The notes: a model not told the origin generated them from the sequence alone. A DNA stretch of 64,000 nt from Ureibacillus aquaedulcis (GCF_030418165.1 NZ_JAUHTQ010000010.1:1-64000), one strand, 5' to 3'; shown: positions 48,960 to 58,961, counted from the stretch's first letter. Made by a program: numbers and translations.

Positions 48960-49329
48960 GGGGCAAATTAAATTAAACTGGATAACAAGGTAATGACAAT
49001 TTCGTTACAAACGAAAGAAGAAATGCGTCAAAATTGTTAATTGTACGGTTTTTTTATTTCATTTTCATTTCAAAGAACCTATTCTGTTCTTTTTCGTCAT
49101 TTCAATGGAGTACTTGTTACGTGAATGTAAAAACTTACATAATTATTTTATTTGTTTCATTGACAAATTCGAAATAAAATGAAGAATGTCGATTAATAAT
49201 GAATCATTAGAGAAATGTAGTAGAACAGTACATGTGACACTATAAATTCTCGATCTTTTCAGCTATAATAATTCTTATGATTTTAAGCACTTTTAATAGA
49301 TTGCTTAAAGAAGAAAGGGAGTACTAAAT

Positions 49330-50349
49330 TTGTTTGGATTAGGAAATAAGGATGTCGGGATAGATCTTGGCACAGCGAATACACTAGTTTTCATTAAAGG
49401 AAAAGGGATTGTATTAAGAGAACCTTCTGTAGTAGCAAAAAATACAAAAACAGGGGATATAGTTGCCGTTGGTAATGATGCGAAAAATATGATTGGTCGT
49501 ACACCGGGGTCCATTGTGGCCATTAGACCGATGAAAGATGGGGTTATTGCGGATTTCGATATTACTACATCGATGATTCAATACTATCTGAAACAAGCTT
49601 TGAAAAATTCAGGTTCCAATTTAAAAAAACCAAATGTTATGATCTGTGTTCCATACGGAATTACATCGGTGGAGCAGCGTGCAGTCATTGATGCATCTCG
49701 ACAAGCAGGTGCAAAAGAAGCCTTTACTATTGAAGAACCGTTTGCAGCTGCAATCGGTGCAGACCTGCCCGTTTGGGATCCAACTGGTTCAATGGTTGTC
49801 GATATCGGTGGTGGTACAACGGAAGTTGCTGTTATTTCACTGGGCGGCATTGTAACAAGTGAATCGGTTCGTATGGGTGGAGATGCAATGGACCAATCCA
49901 TTATCAGCTATATTCGCAAAACGTATAACCTGACTATTGGTGAGCGTACTGCAGAAAAAATCAAGATTGAAATTGGTACAGCGCGAGTAGACGACATCAA
50001 TGAAAAAATGGAGATCCGTGGACGTGACCTACTAACGGGACTCCCAAAAACAATTGAAATTACGGCAGAAGAAATTTCTGATTCGTTAAAAGAAGCGATT
50101 TCAGTTATAATTGATGGAGTGAAGAAAACGCTGGAGCAGACACCTCCAGAGCTTTCCGCAGACGTTATGGAAAGAGGAATCGTACTAACTGGCGGTGGGG
50201 CGCTTTTACGCAACCTTGATAAAGTCATCAGTGACGAAACGAATATGCCGGTGTTTATCGCAGAAAATCCACTTGATTGCGTGGCTATTGGTACAGGTAA
50301 AGCACTAGACCATATTGACTTAGTTCGTTCTCAACAGATGAAAGGGTAA
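49330..50349 (+). CDS. mreB: Rod shape-determining protein MreB
   Basis: Bacterial actin that polymerises under the membrane and directs side-wall synthesis. 339 residues; phosphate-1 loop [12 protein letters not shown], phosphate-2 loop [15 protein letters not shown], adenosine motif [17 protein letters not shown] start with GGGAG 8 bases upstream, as the family N-terminus requires ([10 protein letters not shown]). Confidence 0.97.
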   Translation: MFGLGNKDVGIDLGTANTLVFIKGKGIVLREPSVVAKNTKTGDIVAVGNDAKNMIGRTPGSIVAIRPMKDGVIADFDITTSMIQYYLKQALKNSGSNLKKPNVMICVPYGITSVEQRAVIDASRQAGAKEAFTIEEPFAAAIGADLPVWDPTGSMVVDIGGGTTEVAVISLGGIVTSESVRMGGDAMDQSIISYIRKTYNLTIGERTAEKIKIEIGTARVDDINEKMEIRGRDLLTGLPKTIEITAEEISDSLKEAISVIIDGVKKTLEQTPPELSADVMERGIVLTGGGALLRNLDKVISDETNMPVFIAENPLDCVAIGTGKALDHIDLVRSQQMKG

Positions 50350-50361
50350 GGAGGATTCGCA

Positions 50362-51291
50362 ATGCCACATTTTACGAACAAGAAATTAATACTGCTGCTA
50401 GTAGGCACAATTTTCCTTGTGGCATTGATTAGCTTCTCTTTACGAGATCGACAAAACGCAAGCGTTCCGGAACAATTTATTAAAGACACTGTTGGTTTTG
50501 CACAATCCATTGTTGCAAAACCAGCAAATTACATAACAGGTATTTTTAATGATATTAATTCTTTATTAAATACGTACGAAGAAAATAAACGTCTAAAAAT
50601 GCGTTTGGAAGATTTTGCTGTACTTCAAGCAGAAGTTAATACTTTGCAGTCTGAAAATGAATCTTTAAAAGAACTAGTAGACAAAGAGGATAGTTTAAAA
50701 GATTTTGATCCGTTAAAAGCCACTGTTATTGCCAGAAATCCTGATCAATGGGAAGAAAAAATCATTCTGAACAAAGGTTCATCTCATGGTGTTAAACTAA
50801 ATATGGCAGTTATGACAGCAAATGGCTTAATAGGTAAAATTAGTTTAGTCACACCTTTCACATCCGAAGTTGAGCTGCTATATTCGAACAACCCCAATTA
50901 TCGTGTATCTGCCATCGTTCAGGGAGAAAAATCGGATGTTTTTGGTTTAATAGAAGGATATGACACGGAGCGTAATGAATTAATATTAAAGAGAATCGAT
51001 TCTAGCTTCAAAGTGAAGAAGGGCGAACAGGTCGTAACGTCAGGTTTAGGCGGTATTTACCCTAAAGGGATCTTGATCGGGGAAGTAACAGAAGTAACAA
51101 CTGATGATTATGGTCTTACGAGCATGGCTTATGTGAAACCAGCAACAAACTTTTCAATGCTGGAGGATGTTGTTATTGCCTTAAGAACTTCCATCTCGGT
51201 TGACGGTTCAGATGGCACAGGTACTAACGCTGATTTGACAAATGGTTCCGATGAAAGTGAAACTACTGATACTATAGAAGGTGAAGAATAG
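50362..51291 (+). CDS. mreC: Rod shape-determining protein MreC
   Basis: 309-residue bitopic membrane protein: N-terminal helix (about 8-26), coiled coil (about 65-110, TLQSENESLKELVDKEDSL) and an extracytoplasmic beta-domain (KATVIARNPDQWEEKIILNK and LTSMAYVKPATNFSMLEDV in parts). Scaffold linking MreB to wall enzymes. Ends with an acidic Thr/Ser-rich tail. Directly abuts mreD. Confidence 0.95.
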   Translation: MPHFTNKKLILLLVGTIFLVALISFSLRDRQNASVPEQFIKDTVGFAQSIVAKPANYITGIFNDINSLLNTYEENKRLKMRLEDFAVLQAEVNTLQSENESLKELVDKEDSLKDFDPLKATVIARNPDQWEEKIILNKGSSHGVKLNMAVMTANGLIGKISLVTPFTSEVELLYSNNPNYRVSAIVQGEKSDVFGLIEGYDTERNELILKRIDSSFKVKKGEQVVTSGLGGIYPKGILIGEVTEVTTDDYGLTSMAYVKPATNFSMLEDVVIALRTSISVDGSDGTGTNADLTNGSDESETTDTIEGEE

Positions 51292-51816
51292 ATGATACGT
51301 TTCTTGATTCCCTTTGTAGCAGTCGTTTTATTTTTGTTGGAGCCAGAGTTTGCCTTGTTTTCTCCGATTAGTTGGGGAGAGCACACACTTACCTTGGTGC
51401 CTCGATTTGTGATTCTTTATTTAATATTTATTTCCATCTATTATAGTAAAAAGAGAGCATGTCTATATGGTTTAATTTTTGGACTCTTGTATGATGTGTT
51501 CTACATTGATATTATTGGATTATATTCCTTTTTATATCCACTTCTTTGTTTTGTTGCTGGCTCAACTGTAAAATTTATCCACCAAAACTTGAGCATCACA
51601 ACAATATTATCCGTCGTGCTAGTAGCTTTAATGGAAGTTTTTTTGTATTATTTCTTTAATTTTATTCAGTTTACAACAATTCCGGTAAGCGATTTTTTAA
51701 GCAACCGATTACTACCTACTATAATCGCAAACCTATTATTTTTAATAATGCTTGGTTGGGCATTTAAATACTTAATCAATGCGCGTTTGTTACAGCGTGC
51801 CCGAGATAATTCTTAA
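51292..51816 (+). CDS. mreD: Rod shape-determining protein MreD
   Basis: 174-residue polytopic membrane protein with five or six helices, typical of MreD (FLIPFVAVVLFLLEPEFALF at the start; GLIFGLLYDVFYIDIIGLYS in the middle). ATG immediately after the mreC stop. Works with MreC in the elongation machinery. Confidence 0.93.
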   Translation: MIRFLIPFVAVVLFLLEPEFALFSPISWGEHTLTLVPRFVILYLIFISIYYSKKRACLYGLIFGLLYDVFYIDIIGLYSFLYPLLCFVAGSTVKFIHQNLSITTILSVVLVALMEVFLYYFFNFIQFTTIPVSDFLSNRLLPTIIANLLFLIMLGWAFKYLINARLLQRARDNS

Positions 51817-51845
51817 ATTGACTAGGCGTGAGGTGTCGCTTTTTT

Positions 51846-52514
51846 ATGAATAAACAGCTTGTCCATATAAAGGGGACTAAAGCGGGATTGGTACTTCGGC
51901 TTGATGATCAGTGCGCCTACGCAGAACTTGTAGAAGAACTTGAACGTAAAGTTTCAGAAGGTGGAATCGATGGAAAAGTTGATGTGCAATTGCATCTGGG
52001 AAATCGCTACCTGCTGAGTGCACAGCAAAAAGAGCTCATCGAAATTGTACAGGGCCCGGGAAATATGCACGTTTCGAAGGTGCACAGTGATGTTATAACA
52101 ATTGAAGAAAGTAATGAGAAAGTGCTTACAGAACAGAGCGAGACCTATATCGGGATTATTCGCTCCGGACAAATAATAAAAACTGATGGGGATATTGTTG
52201 TTATTGGTGATGTAAATCCAAATGGGAAAATTGAAGCTGGTGGAAGTATATTTGTTCTTGGAAATCTAAGAGGAATTGCACATGCAGGAGTAAATGGAAA
52301 TAAAGAGGCAATTATCGTTGCGTCTCATTTTGAACCTACCCACGTTTTAATTGACGACCAAATCGAAACTATGTCGAACGAAAAACCATTTGTTAAAGAA
52401 AATGCAGAACAAATCTTTGCATATATTAATAGAGATGGCATAATTTCATATGAACGAGTACAGGAAGTAAGAAAAATACGTCCATTATTAAGTACGATTA
52501 AAGGGGGAAGCTAA
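51846..52514 (+). CDS. minC: Septum site-determining protein MinC
   Basis: Inhibitor of FtsZ ring assembly away from midcell. 222 residues: N-terminal FtsZ-acting domain and C-terminal beta-helix with VVIGDVNPNGKIEAGGSIFVL-type repeats (VVIGDVNPNGKIEAGGSIF) that bind MinD. ATG 51846 follows GAGGTG; the upstream GTG frame start is within that site. MinE is absent, as usual in Bacillales. Confidence 0.94.
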   Translation: MNKQLVHIKGTKAGLVLRLDDQCAYAELVEELERKVSEGGIDGKVDVQLHLGNRYLLSAQQKELIEIVQGPGNMHVSKVHSDVITIEESNEKVLTEQSETYIGIIRSGQIIKTDGDIVVIGDVNPNGKIEAGGSIFVLGNLRGIAHAGVNGNKEAIIVASHFEPTHVLIDDQIETMSNEKPFVKENAEQIFAYINRDGIISYERVQEVRKIRPLLSTIKGGS

Positions 52515-52515
52515 T

Positions 52516-53313
52516 GTGGGTGTAGCAATAGTAATAACTTCAGGTAAAGGCGGCGTAGGTAAAACAACAACAACTGCCAATCTGGGAACTGCATTGGCTC
52601 TTCAAGGGAAAAAAGTATGTTTAGTAGATACAGATATTGGCTTACGTAACTTAGACTTAGTATTAGGTTTGGATAATCGCATTATTTATGACCTGGTCGA
52701 TGTCGTAGAAGGTCGCTGTAAAATTCATCAAGCGTTGGTTAAGGACAAACGTGTCGATGAAAAACTATTTTTATTGCCTGCCGCTCAAACAACGGACAAG
52801 AATGCCGTTACGCCAGAGCAAATGAAGAGTTTAATAGACGAGTTAAAGCGTGAATATGATTATGTTTTAATTGACTGCCCTGCTGGGATTGAACAGGGGT
52901 ATAAAAATGCGGTAGCGGGTGCCGACCGTGCTATTGTTGTTACAACACCTGAAATCTCAGCTGTTCGAGATGCCGACCGCATTATCGGATTATTGGAGCA
53001 GGAAGCAATTGAACCGCCAAAATTGATCATTAATCGTATTCGCAAAGACTTAATGAAAAATGGTGACTCTTTGGATATCAATGAAATTACGACACATTTA
53101 TCAATCGATCTATTGGGGATTGTGATTGATAGTGAAGACGTAATCAGTTCATCCAACAAGGGTGAACCTATTGTCATGGATCCTAATAGCAAGGCTTCAC
53201 TGGGTTATCGAAATATAGCCAGAAGAATTTTAGGCGAATCTGTTCCTTTAATGTCCATTGAAGACAGCTCTAAAGGGATGTTCAAAAAATTAATATCTAT
53301 TTTCTCGAAATAG
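52516..53313 (+). CDS. minD: Septum site-determining protein MinD
   Basis: Membrane-associated ATPase that recruits MinC to the poles. 265 residues; deviant Walker A SGKGGVGKTTTTANLG, CLVDTDIGLRNLD, LIDCPAGIE, and a C-terminal amphipathic helix (GMFKKLISIFSK) for membrane binding. GTG start with GGGGGAAG upstream, one base after the minC stop. Confidence 0.97.
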   Translation: MGVAIVITSGKGGVGKTTTTANLGTALALQGKKVCLVDTDIGLRNLDLVLGLDNRIIYDLVDVVEGRCKIHQALVKDKRVDEKLFLLPAAQTTDKNAVTPEQMKSLIDELKREYDYVLIDCPAGIEQGYKNAVAGADRAIVVTTPEISAVRDADRIIGLLEQEAIEPPKLIINRIRKDLMKNGDSLDINEITTHLSIDLLGIVIDSEDVISSSNKGEPIVMDPNSKASLGYRNIARRILGESVPLMSIEDSSKGMFKKLISIFSK

Positions 53314-53318
53314 AGACA

Positions 53319-53352
53319 AAAGGTTATTGGTGAAAATCAATAGCCTTTTTTT
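53319..53352 (+). terminator. Terminator of the mre-min cluster
   Basis: AAAGGTTATTG (53319-53329) with CAATAGCCTTT, G-T pair included, then a T-run. Confidence 0.88.
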
Positions 53353-53451
53353 GTAGGGAATATTGGAAAATTGATTCAACACCTGTATAACAAAGTAATT
53401 CTTGTGAGTATAATTTTACTTAGAAAGATACTAATAAAATTGTTGCTTAGG

Positions 53452-53619
53452 TGAGCGGTCTAAGCACACAAGCCGCAGAGCCAACTTGTAGTTGTCTCTG
53501 CGACTTGTCTTCGGGGCCAACACGGCGTTGGTCATGGTGACAATGCAGCAGGACGTTGCGTTTTTGTCACCGGCTTATGTAAAGGCCCGCTCAAGGAAAG
53601 TTGTACAAAGAAAACTTTC
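53452..53619. ncRNA. Candidate structured RNA: closing stem enclosing three hairpins
   Basis: Nested inverted repeats, read on the plus strand: closing stem TGAGCGG (53452-53458) with CCGCTCA (53587-53593), continued by TAAGC (53461-53465) with GCTTA (53573-53577). Inside: hairpin A 53468-53508 (ACAAGCCGCAGAG with CTCTGCGACTTGT, inner CAAC/GTTG), hairpin B 53517-53531 (CCAAC/GTTGG), hairpin C 53536-53571 (GGTGACAA/TTGTCACC, inner GCAGC/GTTGC). A further hairpin GAAAGTT/AACTTTC follows at 53596-53619. The stretch is clearly richer in GC than its flanks. No convincing gene overlaps it; the 71-codon frame at 53492-53707 has no ribosome-binding site. Strand is not certain since inverted repeats fold on both. 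Confidence 0.55.
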
Positions 53620-54021
53620 AGCTTGGGAGTTGAAGTATCACAATATAGACTCTAATTTGACAAACCAGAGATGGTTGAAAGTAGAAGTGTCACAATACAA
53701 GCACTAATTAGACAAGTCAAAGAAGAACGAGTTTGGTTGTGTCATAATGATCACCCAAAATAGAAAAAATTACTTCTTACAAGCTTTGCTGCAATCCCGA
53801 CTTGTCTTTTATGCGAACAAGTATGAACCAAGCTAATCTTCTTAAACGATTGTTTAAACTCATTTCCAGTATTACCTTATTTCAATCTTGCTCACCCCTT
53901 TTAAAAACGAAAAAATTATTTTAATTTGCATTCGACGTAATCGGACAGTATCTTTTCATTTCCACTAGAATCCTAATTTCATATTTTTCATATACTATGA
54001 AAAAGAGAATGGGATGAGGTA

Positions 54022-54573
54022 GTGAACAAGAAATGGAAATGGATTGCGGCAATTGTTCTCTGCGGGGTCGTCATATTAGGTACTCAACTTCAAGAAAGAG
54101 GTCAATTAGCGGTAGACGTAAAAAAAATTGTTTATAGCTCTGAAGATCTGACAGTAATGCGGAATTTGCTGCAAGAAGTATTTGGTCAAGAATCAGATGA
54201 GACGATTACGGTTTCAACTGAAAATGTAAATTCAGAGCTACTATCATTTGTCTCTGTAAAACCGTATGATCAAGGCTATCTGTTAACATTTGAAGAAGCC
54301 ATTCCAATACTTGCAATTGAAAATGGACTTGTTGTGTATACAGGCCATGACAAAAACACCGGCAAAACCATATCAGTGTTTTATGAGGGGGATACCACTG
54401 TTACTTATGGAAATGTGGATTCGTTTTCATTATTGCCATATACATCAATTGAACGGGGAGGTACCCTTGCGAATAAAGAACCTGGGGATCTTTATATCAA
54501 GATTGAAGAGGGCGGGAAAGTATTAAACCTGGAGGAGACTTTAGAATGGATGAAAGAGCATACGCAATCATGA
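54022..54573 (+). CDS. spoIVFA: SpoIVFA-like sporulation protein
   Basis: Regulatory partner of the SpoIVFB protease in the outer forespore membrane. 183 residues: short N-terminus, one membrane helix (about 5-20, WIAAIVLCGVVILGTQL) and an extracytoplasmic LytM/M23-like domain (LAIENGLVVYTGHDKNTGK, KTISVFYEGDTTVTYGN). It is shorter than the B. subtilis protein (264 residues), mainly on the cytoplasmic side. GTG start with GATGAGGTA upstream. Overlaps spoIVFB by 28 bases. Confidence 0.8.
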   Translation: MNKKWKWIAAIVLCGVVILGTQLQERGQLAVDVKKIVYSSEDLTVMRNLLQEVFGQESDETITVSTENVNSELLSFVSVKPYDQGYLLTFEEAIPILAIENGLVVYTGHDKNTGKTISVFYEGDTTVTYGNVDSFSLLPYTSIERGGTLANKEPGDLYIKIEEGGKVLNLEETLEWMKEHTQS

Positions 54574-55184
54574 TGCGTATGACCATTCATCCATTATTTT
54601 TGCCGATTCTGTTCAGTATTGTGTTATATGGAAATATATCTTATTACGCACTTATTTTATCTTCTTTAATTATTCATGAAGTAGGGCATATCCTGGCAGC
54701 CTATTTTTGTAAAGTGAAGGTGGAAAGGTGTGTCATCATGCCCTATGGTGGAGAGATTCAATTAAAGGGCGGGAATTCGATAGCTCCGAAAAAGCAATTG
54801 ATTATTGCACTGGGTGGACCGATTGCCACAATTTGTTGTATGGCTGCAACGCCGTTTCTTGACCCATTAATAGCGGACCCATTATTAAAAATTCAAATTA
54901 TCTTGCTGGCTGTCAATATTATTCCTATATGGCCATTGGACGGCGGCCGGATCATCATGTCCCTTATCCATATATTTTATCCGAGGATTCGGGTAGTAGA
55001 ATTATATTTAGCCATTTCACTCGTATTGATTACGGGTACTGTCTTAATAACATTTATTTTATTGCCAAAATCTTCATTTTTGCTCGTTTTGAGTATCTTT
55101 TTATTTATACAAATAGTGAATGAGTGGAGATATCGAAAATATCGTCTTGCATTTGAGAAACATGTAATTAAACGGTTGACTTAA
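54546..55184 (+). CDS. spoIVFB: SpoIVFB site-2 intramembrane protease
   Basis: Intramembrane zinc metalloprotease that cuts pro-sigma-K during sporulation. 212 residues; HExxH motif at H44-E45-H48 (IIHEVGHIL) and the third ligand D132 in NIIPIWPLDGGR. About six membrane helices. It lacks a clear C-terminal CBS domain beyond residue 205, though the B. subtilis protein is longer (288). GGAGGAG 8 bases before ATG 54546. Confidence 0.9.
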   Translation: MDERAYAIMMRMTIHPLFLPILFSIVLYGNISYYALILSSLIIHEVGHILAAYFCKVKVERCVIMPYGGEIQLKGGNSIAPKKQLIIALGGPIATICCMAATPFLDPLIADPLLKIQIILLAVNIIPIWPLDGGRIIMSLIHIFYPRIRVVELYLAISLVLITGTVLITFILLPKSSFLLVLSIFLFIQIVNEWRYRKYRLAFEKHVIKRLT

Positions 55185-55204
55185 AATGCTGTGCTATGAT
55201 AGTA

Positions 55205-55318
55205 TTGTAATGTTATTGTTTGTAGCACCCGTGCTACAACCGCTCTGGGAAGGTCTTAAGCATCGAAAGATCACCTTTCACTACAGGCGAGTCTGAGTCT
55301 AAGAGGAGGTGCATTTTA
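55205..55318 (+). promoter_or_regulatory. Ribosomal protein L21 leader
   Basis: Autoregulatory mRNA leader of the kind known upstream of rplU in Bacillales. First hairpin TTGTAGCA-CCCG-TGCTACAA (55220-55239), then a bulged helix around GGTCTTAAG and CTTTCACTACAGG, followed by AGGAGGTG. A TTGACT (55176-55181) at the end of spoIVFB may be part of the promoter. Confidence 0.75.
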
Positions 55319-55627
55319 ATGTACGCAATTATCGAAACTGGTGGAAAACAAATCAAAGTAGAAGCTGGACAAGAGATCTATGTTGAAAAACTAGGTGTTG
55401 AAGCTGATGAAGTAGTTACTTTTGATAAAGTTTTATTCGTAGGTGGAGAAACAGTTAAAGTTGGAGCTCCAACTGTTGCAGGTGCTACTGTTACAGCGAA
55501 AGTTGTAAAAGAAGGACGCGCGAAAAAAATTACTGTATTCAAATACAAAGCGAAGAAAAACTACCGTCGTAAACAAGGTCATCGTCAACCTTACACAAAA
55601 TTAGTTGTTGAAGCAATCAACGCTTAA
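55319..55627 (+). CDS. rplU: Ribosomal protein L21
   Basis: 102-residue large-subunit protein with the L21 opening [18 protein letters not shown] and the C-terminal signature [17 protein letters not shown]. First gene of rplU-prp-rpmA. Codon use is strongly biased. Confidence 0.97.
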   Translation: MYAIIETGGKQIKVEAGQEIYVEKLGVEADEVVTFDKVLFVGGETVKVGAPTVAGATVTAKVVKEGRAKKITVFKYKAKKNYRRKQGHRQPYTKLVVEAINA

Positions 55628-55644
55628 GAGTCGAGGTGAGTGGA

Positions 55645-55989
55645 ATGATTACTGTTACAATCCATCACGATGAAAATAGACATGTCTCTGCATTCGAGTT
55701 TTCAGGTCATGCCGAATATGATCAAACTGGTAAGGATTTAGTATGTGCAGGTGCGTCTACAATTGCCATTGGTACTGTAAATGCCATTTATGCATTATTG
55801 CAAATCGAACCTAAAATTGATCAGGCAACAGAAGGTGGAGGCTACCTGCGTGTAGATCTTCCTACTGATATTGACGCGGAAGTCGATGCAAAATTACAGC
55901 TTATTGTCCAAGTTATGACTGCTCAAGTTTACTCGATGGTCCAAACTTACGGACAATATATTAAAATCAACTACAACCAAGTAGCCTAG
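55645..55989 (+). CDS. prp: Ribosomal-processing cysteine protease Prp (YsxB)
   Basis: 114-residue cysteine protease that trims the N-terminal extension of ribosomal protein L27. The catalytic His and Cys lie in [11 protein letters not shown] and [13 protein letters not shown] 55645 is placed after GAGGTGAG; the in-frame GTG 55636 is within that site. Located between rplU and rpmA as in other Firmicutes. Confidence 0.92.
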   Translation: MITVTIHHDENRHVSAFEFSGHAEYDQTGKDLVCAGASTIAIGTVNAIYALLQIEPKIDQATEGGGYLRVDLPTDIDAEVDAKLQLIVQVMTAQVYSMVQTYGQYIKINYNQVA

Positions 55990-56005
55990 TAGGAGGTGGA
56001 ACGAA

Positions 56006-56305
56006 ATGAAATTGTTACTTTCTTTAGACCTTCAATTTTTCGCTTCGAAAAAAGGGGTAGGTTCTACAAAGAACGGACGTGACTCTGAGTCAAAACGCCT
56101 TGGTGCTAAACGTGCTGATGGTCAATTCGTATCTGGTGGTTCAATTCTTTACCGTCAACGCGGTACAAAAATTTACCCTGGTACAAACGTAGGCCGTGGT
56201 GGAGATGACACACTTTATGCTAAAGTTGACGGTGTTGTTAAATTCGAACGTTTAGGTCGCGACAAGAAAAAAGTTAGTGTATACCCTGTAGCTCAAGAAG
56301 CTTAA
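56006..56305 (+). CDS. rpmA: Ribosomal protein L27 with cleavable N-terminus
   Basis: 99-residue large-subunit protein. It has the extension ending LDLQFF before [15 protein letters not shown], so Prp is expected to cut between F12 and A13 to expose the functional N-terminus near the peptidyl-transferase centre. AGGAGGTGG precedes the ATG. Confidence 0.97.
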   Translation: MKLLLSLDLQFFASKKGVGSTKNGRDSESKRLGAKRADGQFVSGGSILYRQRGTKIYPGTNVGRGGDDTLYAKVDGVVKFERLGRDKKKVSVYPVAQEA

Positions 56306-56319
56306 TCGTATATATTATA

Positions 56320-56350
56320 AAAAAAGGACTGCTAGCCAGCAGTCCTTTTT
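56320..56350 (+). terminator. Terminator after rpmA
   Basis: AAAAAGGACTGCT-AGCC-AGCAGTCCTTTTT, a near-perfect stem ending in T. Confidence 0.9.
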
Positions 56351-56536
56351 CATGTATAAGGAAAGTTATCTTTATCTAATAACTAGTAAACAATAATAAA
56401 TGTTCTTAATGGATATCTGAAATTTTCTTATAGTATTCCTACACACTTTAGGGCAAAGAAAGGCGAAAAATAGAAAAACTTGCTATACTAATAAAGATAT
56501 TGGTAGGATTTTTTCTATTACGTTTGGAGGATTAAT

Positions 56537-57064
56537 ATGAAAACTTCTACACTTTCGATTAATGATGTTTTACGATTTGCTAATCATGATTTCATGAATC
56601 AAATTCAATTAATTAAAATGTACCTAGACCTGGATAGGGTTGAAGATGCAAAAACGATGATTGAAAAAATTTCAGAGCAAAGTAAAAGCCTTTCAAATAT
56701 CAACAAATTAAAATTACCCAAGACGGTGGAATGGTTGCAAACGATCCAGTGGAGATATCCTGCGTTTGAACTTACTTTGAATAGTAACGTAACTTTTCCG
56801 GTTGATCTGAAAAAAGATGGACAAATTGTAGAATACTTAGAAAAGACAGTTATTCATGTTTATGATACTCTAGATCCTTTTACTGAACAGCAACTAGATA
56901 TCTCAATTGAAACAAACGAGGCACAATTCACTTTGCTCTTTGACTTAAAGGGTAAGTGGGAAACTGATTTGTTCAATTATGAAGAGAATAACAATATAAA
57001 GGTTCAAACATATGAGCAAACTACGAAAGAGTGGAAGTATGCTTTGAGCATAGAACAGGAGTGA
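56537..57064 (+). CDS. spo0B: Sporulation phosphotransferase Spo0B
   Basis: Phosphorelay protein that moves phosphate from Spo0F to Spo0A. 175 residues; the phosphorylated histidine is H17 in [14 protein letters not shown] at the start of the helical-hairpin dimerisation domain; the C-terminal half is a degenerate ATPase-like fold. TTGGAGG precedes ATG 56537. Located directly before obg, as in B. subtilis. Confidence 0.9.
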   Translation: MKTSTLSINDVLRFANHDFMNQIQLIKMYLDLDRVEDAKTMIEKISEQSKSLSNINKLKLPKTVEWLQTIQWRYPAFELTLNSNVTFPVDLKKDGQIVEYLEKTVIHVYDTLDPFTEQQLDISIETNEAQFTLLFDLKGKWETDLFNYEENNNIKVQTYEQTTKEWKYALSIEQE

Positions 57065-57069
57065 ATGAA

Positions 57070-58359
57070 ATGTTTGTCGATCACGTAAAGATTTATGTGA
57101 AAGGTGGAGACGGCGGAGATGGTATGGTGGCCTTTCGCCGTGAAAAGTATGTACCGAATGGTGGGCCAGCCGGTGGAGATGGCGGTAATGGAGGAAATGT
57201 TGTTTTCCTGGTAGAAGAAGGATTGCGAACACTTATGGACTTCCGTTACCAACGCCATTTTAAAGCTGACCGTGGTGAACACGGCATGAGCAAAGGGATG
57301 CATGGAAGAAACTCGGGTGACTTAGTTGTAAAAGTCCCACCTGGTACAGTTGTTATGAACGAAGAAACAGGAGCAGTACTGGCTGATCTGGTGGAACATG
57401 GCCAAACAGCAGTCATTGCTCGCGGTGGACGTGGAGGACGGGGAAACAGCCGTTTTGCTACACCTGCAAATCCAGCGCCTGAACTTGCGGAAAAAGGTGA
57501 GCCAGGGCAGGAATTAAATGTTATATTAGAGTTAAAAGTGTTGGCAGACGTTGGTTTGGTTGGTTTCCCAAGCGTAGGTAAATCAACTTTGCTTTCTGTT
57601 GTGTCAGCTGCAAAACCAAAAATCGGTGCTTACCACTTCACAACGATTGTTCCTAATCTCGGAATGGTTGAAACAGAAGATGGACGAAGCTTTGCCATGG
57701 CAGATTTACCGGGACTGATTGAAGGAGCCCATCAGGGTGTAGGCTTGGGGATGCAATTCCTTCGCCATATCGAAAGAACAAGAGTAATTGTCCATGTGAT
57801 CGATATGTCAGGTATGGAGGGTCGTGATCCTTACGAAGATTACTTGACAATCAATGAAGAATTAAAGCAATATAATTTACGTTTGACTGAAAGACCACAG
57901 ATTGTGGTTGCCAATAAAATGGACATGCCGGATGCGGAAGAAAACTTGAAAGAATTTAAAGAAAAAGTTGGAGATTCCGTAAAAGTATATCCAGTTTCTG
58001 CCGTTTCAAGACAAGGGTTGAAACCAGTATTGTTTGAAGTAGCGGACTTGCTTGAAGTTACACCTCATTTTGAATTACATGAAGTAGTTGCAGAAGATAG
58101 CGATGCAACGGTACTATATAAACATGAGAAAAAAGGTGAAGACTTCGAAATTACTCGTGATGATGATGGAGCGTATGTACTGTCAGGCTACTCCATTGAG
58201 CGTCTATTCAAAATGACTGACTTTAGCCGTGAAGATGGTATTCGTCGATTTGCAAGACAATTACGTGGAATGGGTGTCGATGAAGCCTTGCGTGAACGTG
58301 GAGCAAAAGACGGAGACATCGTCCGCCTGCTGGAGTTTGAATTTGAATTTGTAGAATAG
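57070..58359 (+). CDS. obg: GTPase Obg
   Basis: Essential GTPase tied to ribosome assembly, stress and sporulation. 429 residues: glycine-rich Obg fold (about 1-158, [18 protein letters not shown]), G domain with [21 protein letters not shown] and NKMD, and the C-terminal OCT domain (about 345-425). ATG 57070 follows GGAGTGA, 3 bases after the spo0B stop; the longer frame lies within spo0B. Confidence 0.97.
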   Translation: MFVDHVKIYVKGGDGGDGMVAFRREKYVPNGGPAGGDGGNGGNVVFLVEEGLRTLMDFRYQRHFKADRGEHGMSKGMHGRNSGDLVVKVPPGTVVMNEETGAVLADLVEHGQTAVIARGGRGGRGNSRFATPANPAPELAEKGEPGQELNVILELKVLADVGLVGFPSVGKSTLLSVVSAAKPKIGAYHFTTIVPNLGMVETEDGRSFAMADLPGLIEGAHQGVGLGMQFLRHIERTRVIVHVIDMSGMEGRDPYEDYLTINEELKQYNLRLTERPQIVVANKMDMPDAEENLKEFKEKVGDSVKVYPVSAVSRQGLKPVLFEVADLLEVTPHFELHEVVAEDSDATVLYKHEKKGEDFEITRDDDGAYVLSGYSIERLFKMTDFSREDGIRRFARQLRGMGVDEALRERGAKDGDIVRLLEFEFEFVE

Positions 58360-58399
58360 TTTTGGATTTTTGTATCGGTACAGATTTTGGGGGGAGAGT

Positions 58400-58855
58400 A
58401 TGAAAAACGTTGCCAATCAACGGTATTATTTAGTAAGGGAAGATGTGCTGACTGATGCAATGCAAAAAACATTAGAGGCAAAGCATTTATTGCAAAGTGG
58501 TGCGGTTTCTTCAATTTGGGATGCGGTAAAAGAAGTGGATTTATCGCGAAGCGCATTTTATAAATATCGAGATGCCGTTTTTCCTTTTCACTCCATTGTA
58601 CGTGAACGAATTCTAACGATTTTTATACAATTGCAAGATGAAAAAGGAACACTCGCAAGCCTATTGGAAATTGTTACTGTTGCGCAATGCAATATTTTAA
58701 CGATCCATCAAACCATACCTATACAGGGAAGAGCCAATGTCACCCTATCCCTGGATGTAACGAGCATGGTCTATGAACTGGATGAACTGATTCAACAATT
58801 GAAGAAATTGGAATTTGTCGAGTCTGCTGAAGTGATTAGTTCAGGTGCGCTTTAA
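58400..58855 (+). CDS. pheB: ACT-domain protein PheB
   Basis: 151 residues: helical, HTH-like N-terminal part (VSSIWDAVKEVDLSRSAFYK) and a C-terminal ACT domain (LASLLEIVTVAQCNILTIHQ). Family UPF0735. Proposed regulator in aromatic amino acid metabolism because it lies between obg and pheA. GGGGGGAG precedes ATG 58400. Confidence 0.9.
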   Translation: MKNVANQRYYLVREDVLTDAMQKTLEAKHLLQSGAVSSIWDAVKEVDLSRSAFYKYRDAVFPFHSIVRERILTIFIQLQDEKGTLASLLEIVTVAQCNILTIHQTIPIQGRANVTLSLDVTSMVYELDELIQQLKKLEFVESAEVISSGAL

Positions 58856-58869
58856 CCTATAAAAATAAA

Positions 58870-58905
58870 GAAGAGAGCAAAGGAAAATTTTGCTCTCTCT
58901 TTTTC
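58870..58905 (+). terminator. Terminator after pheB
   Basis: AAGAGAGCAAA...TTTTGCTCTCTCTTTTT, 11-bp stem and T-run. It separates pheB from pheA. Confidence 0.85.
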
Positions 58906-58961
58906 AACATAAAATAGATTGAATAATGATACTTATTAGTTAATTCAAGGGGGCCAACATA

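Noticed and set aside
53492-53707. 71-codon frame across the structured element
   Set aside because: No ribosome-binding site, and the sequence is better explained by the nested inverted repeats.
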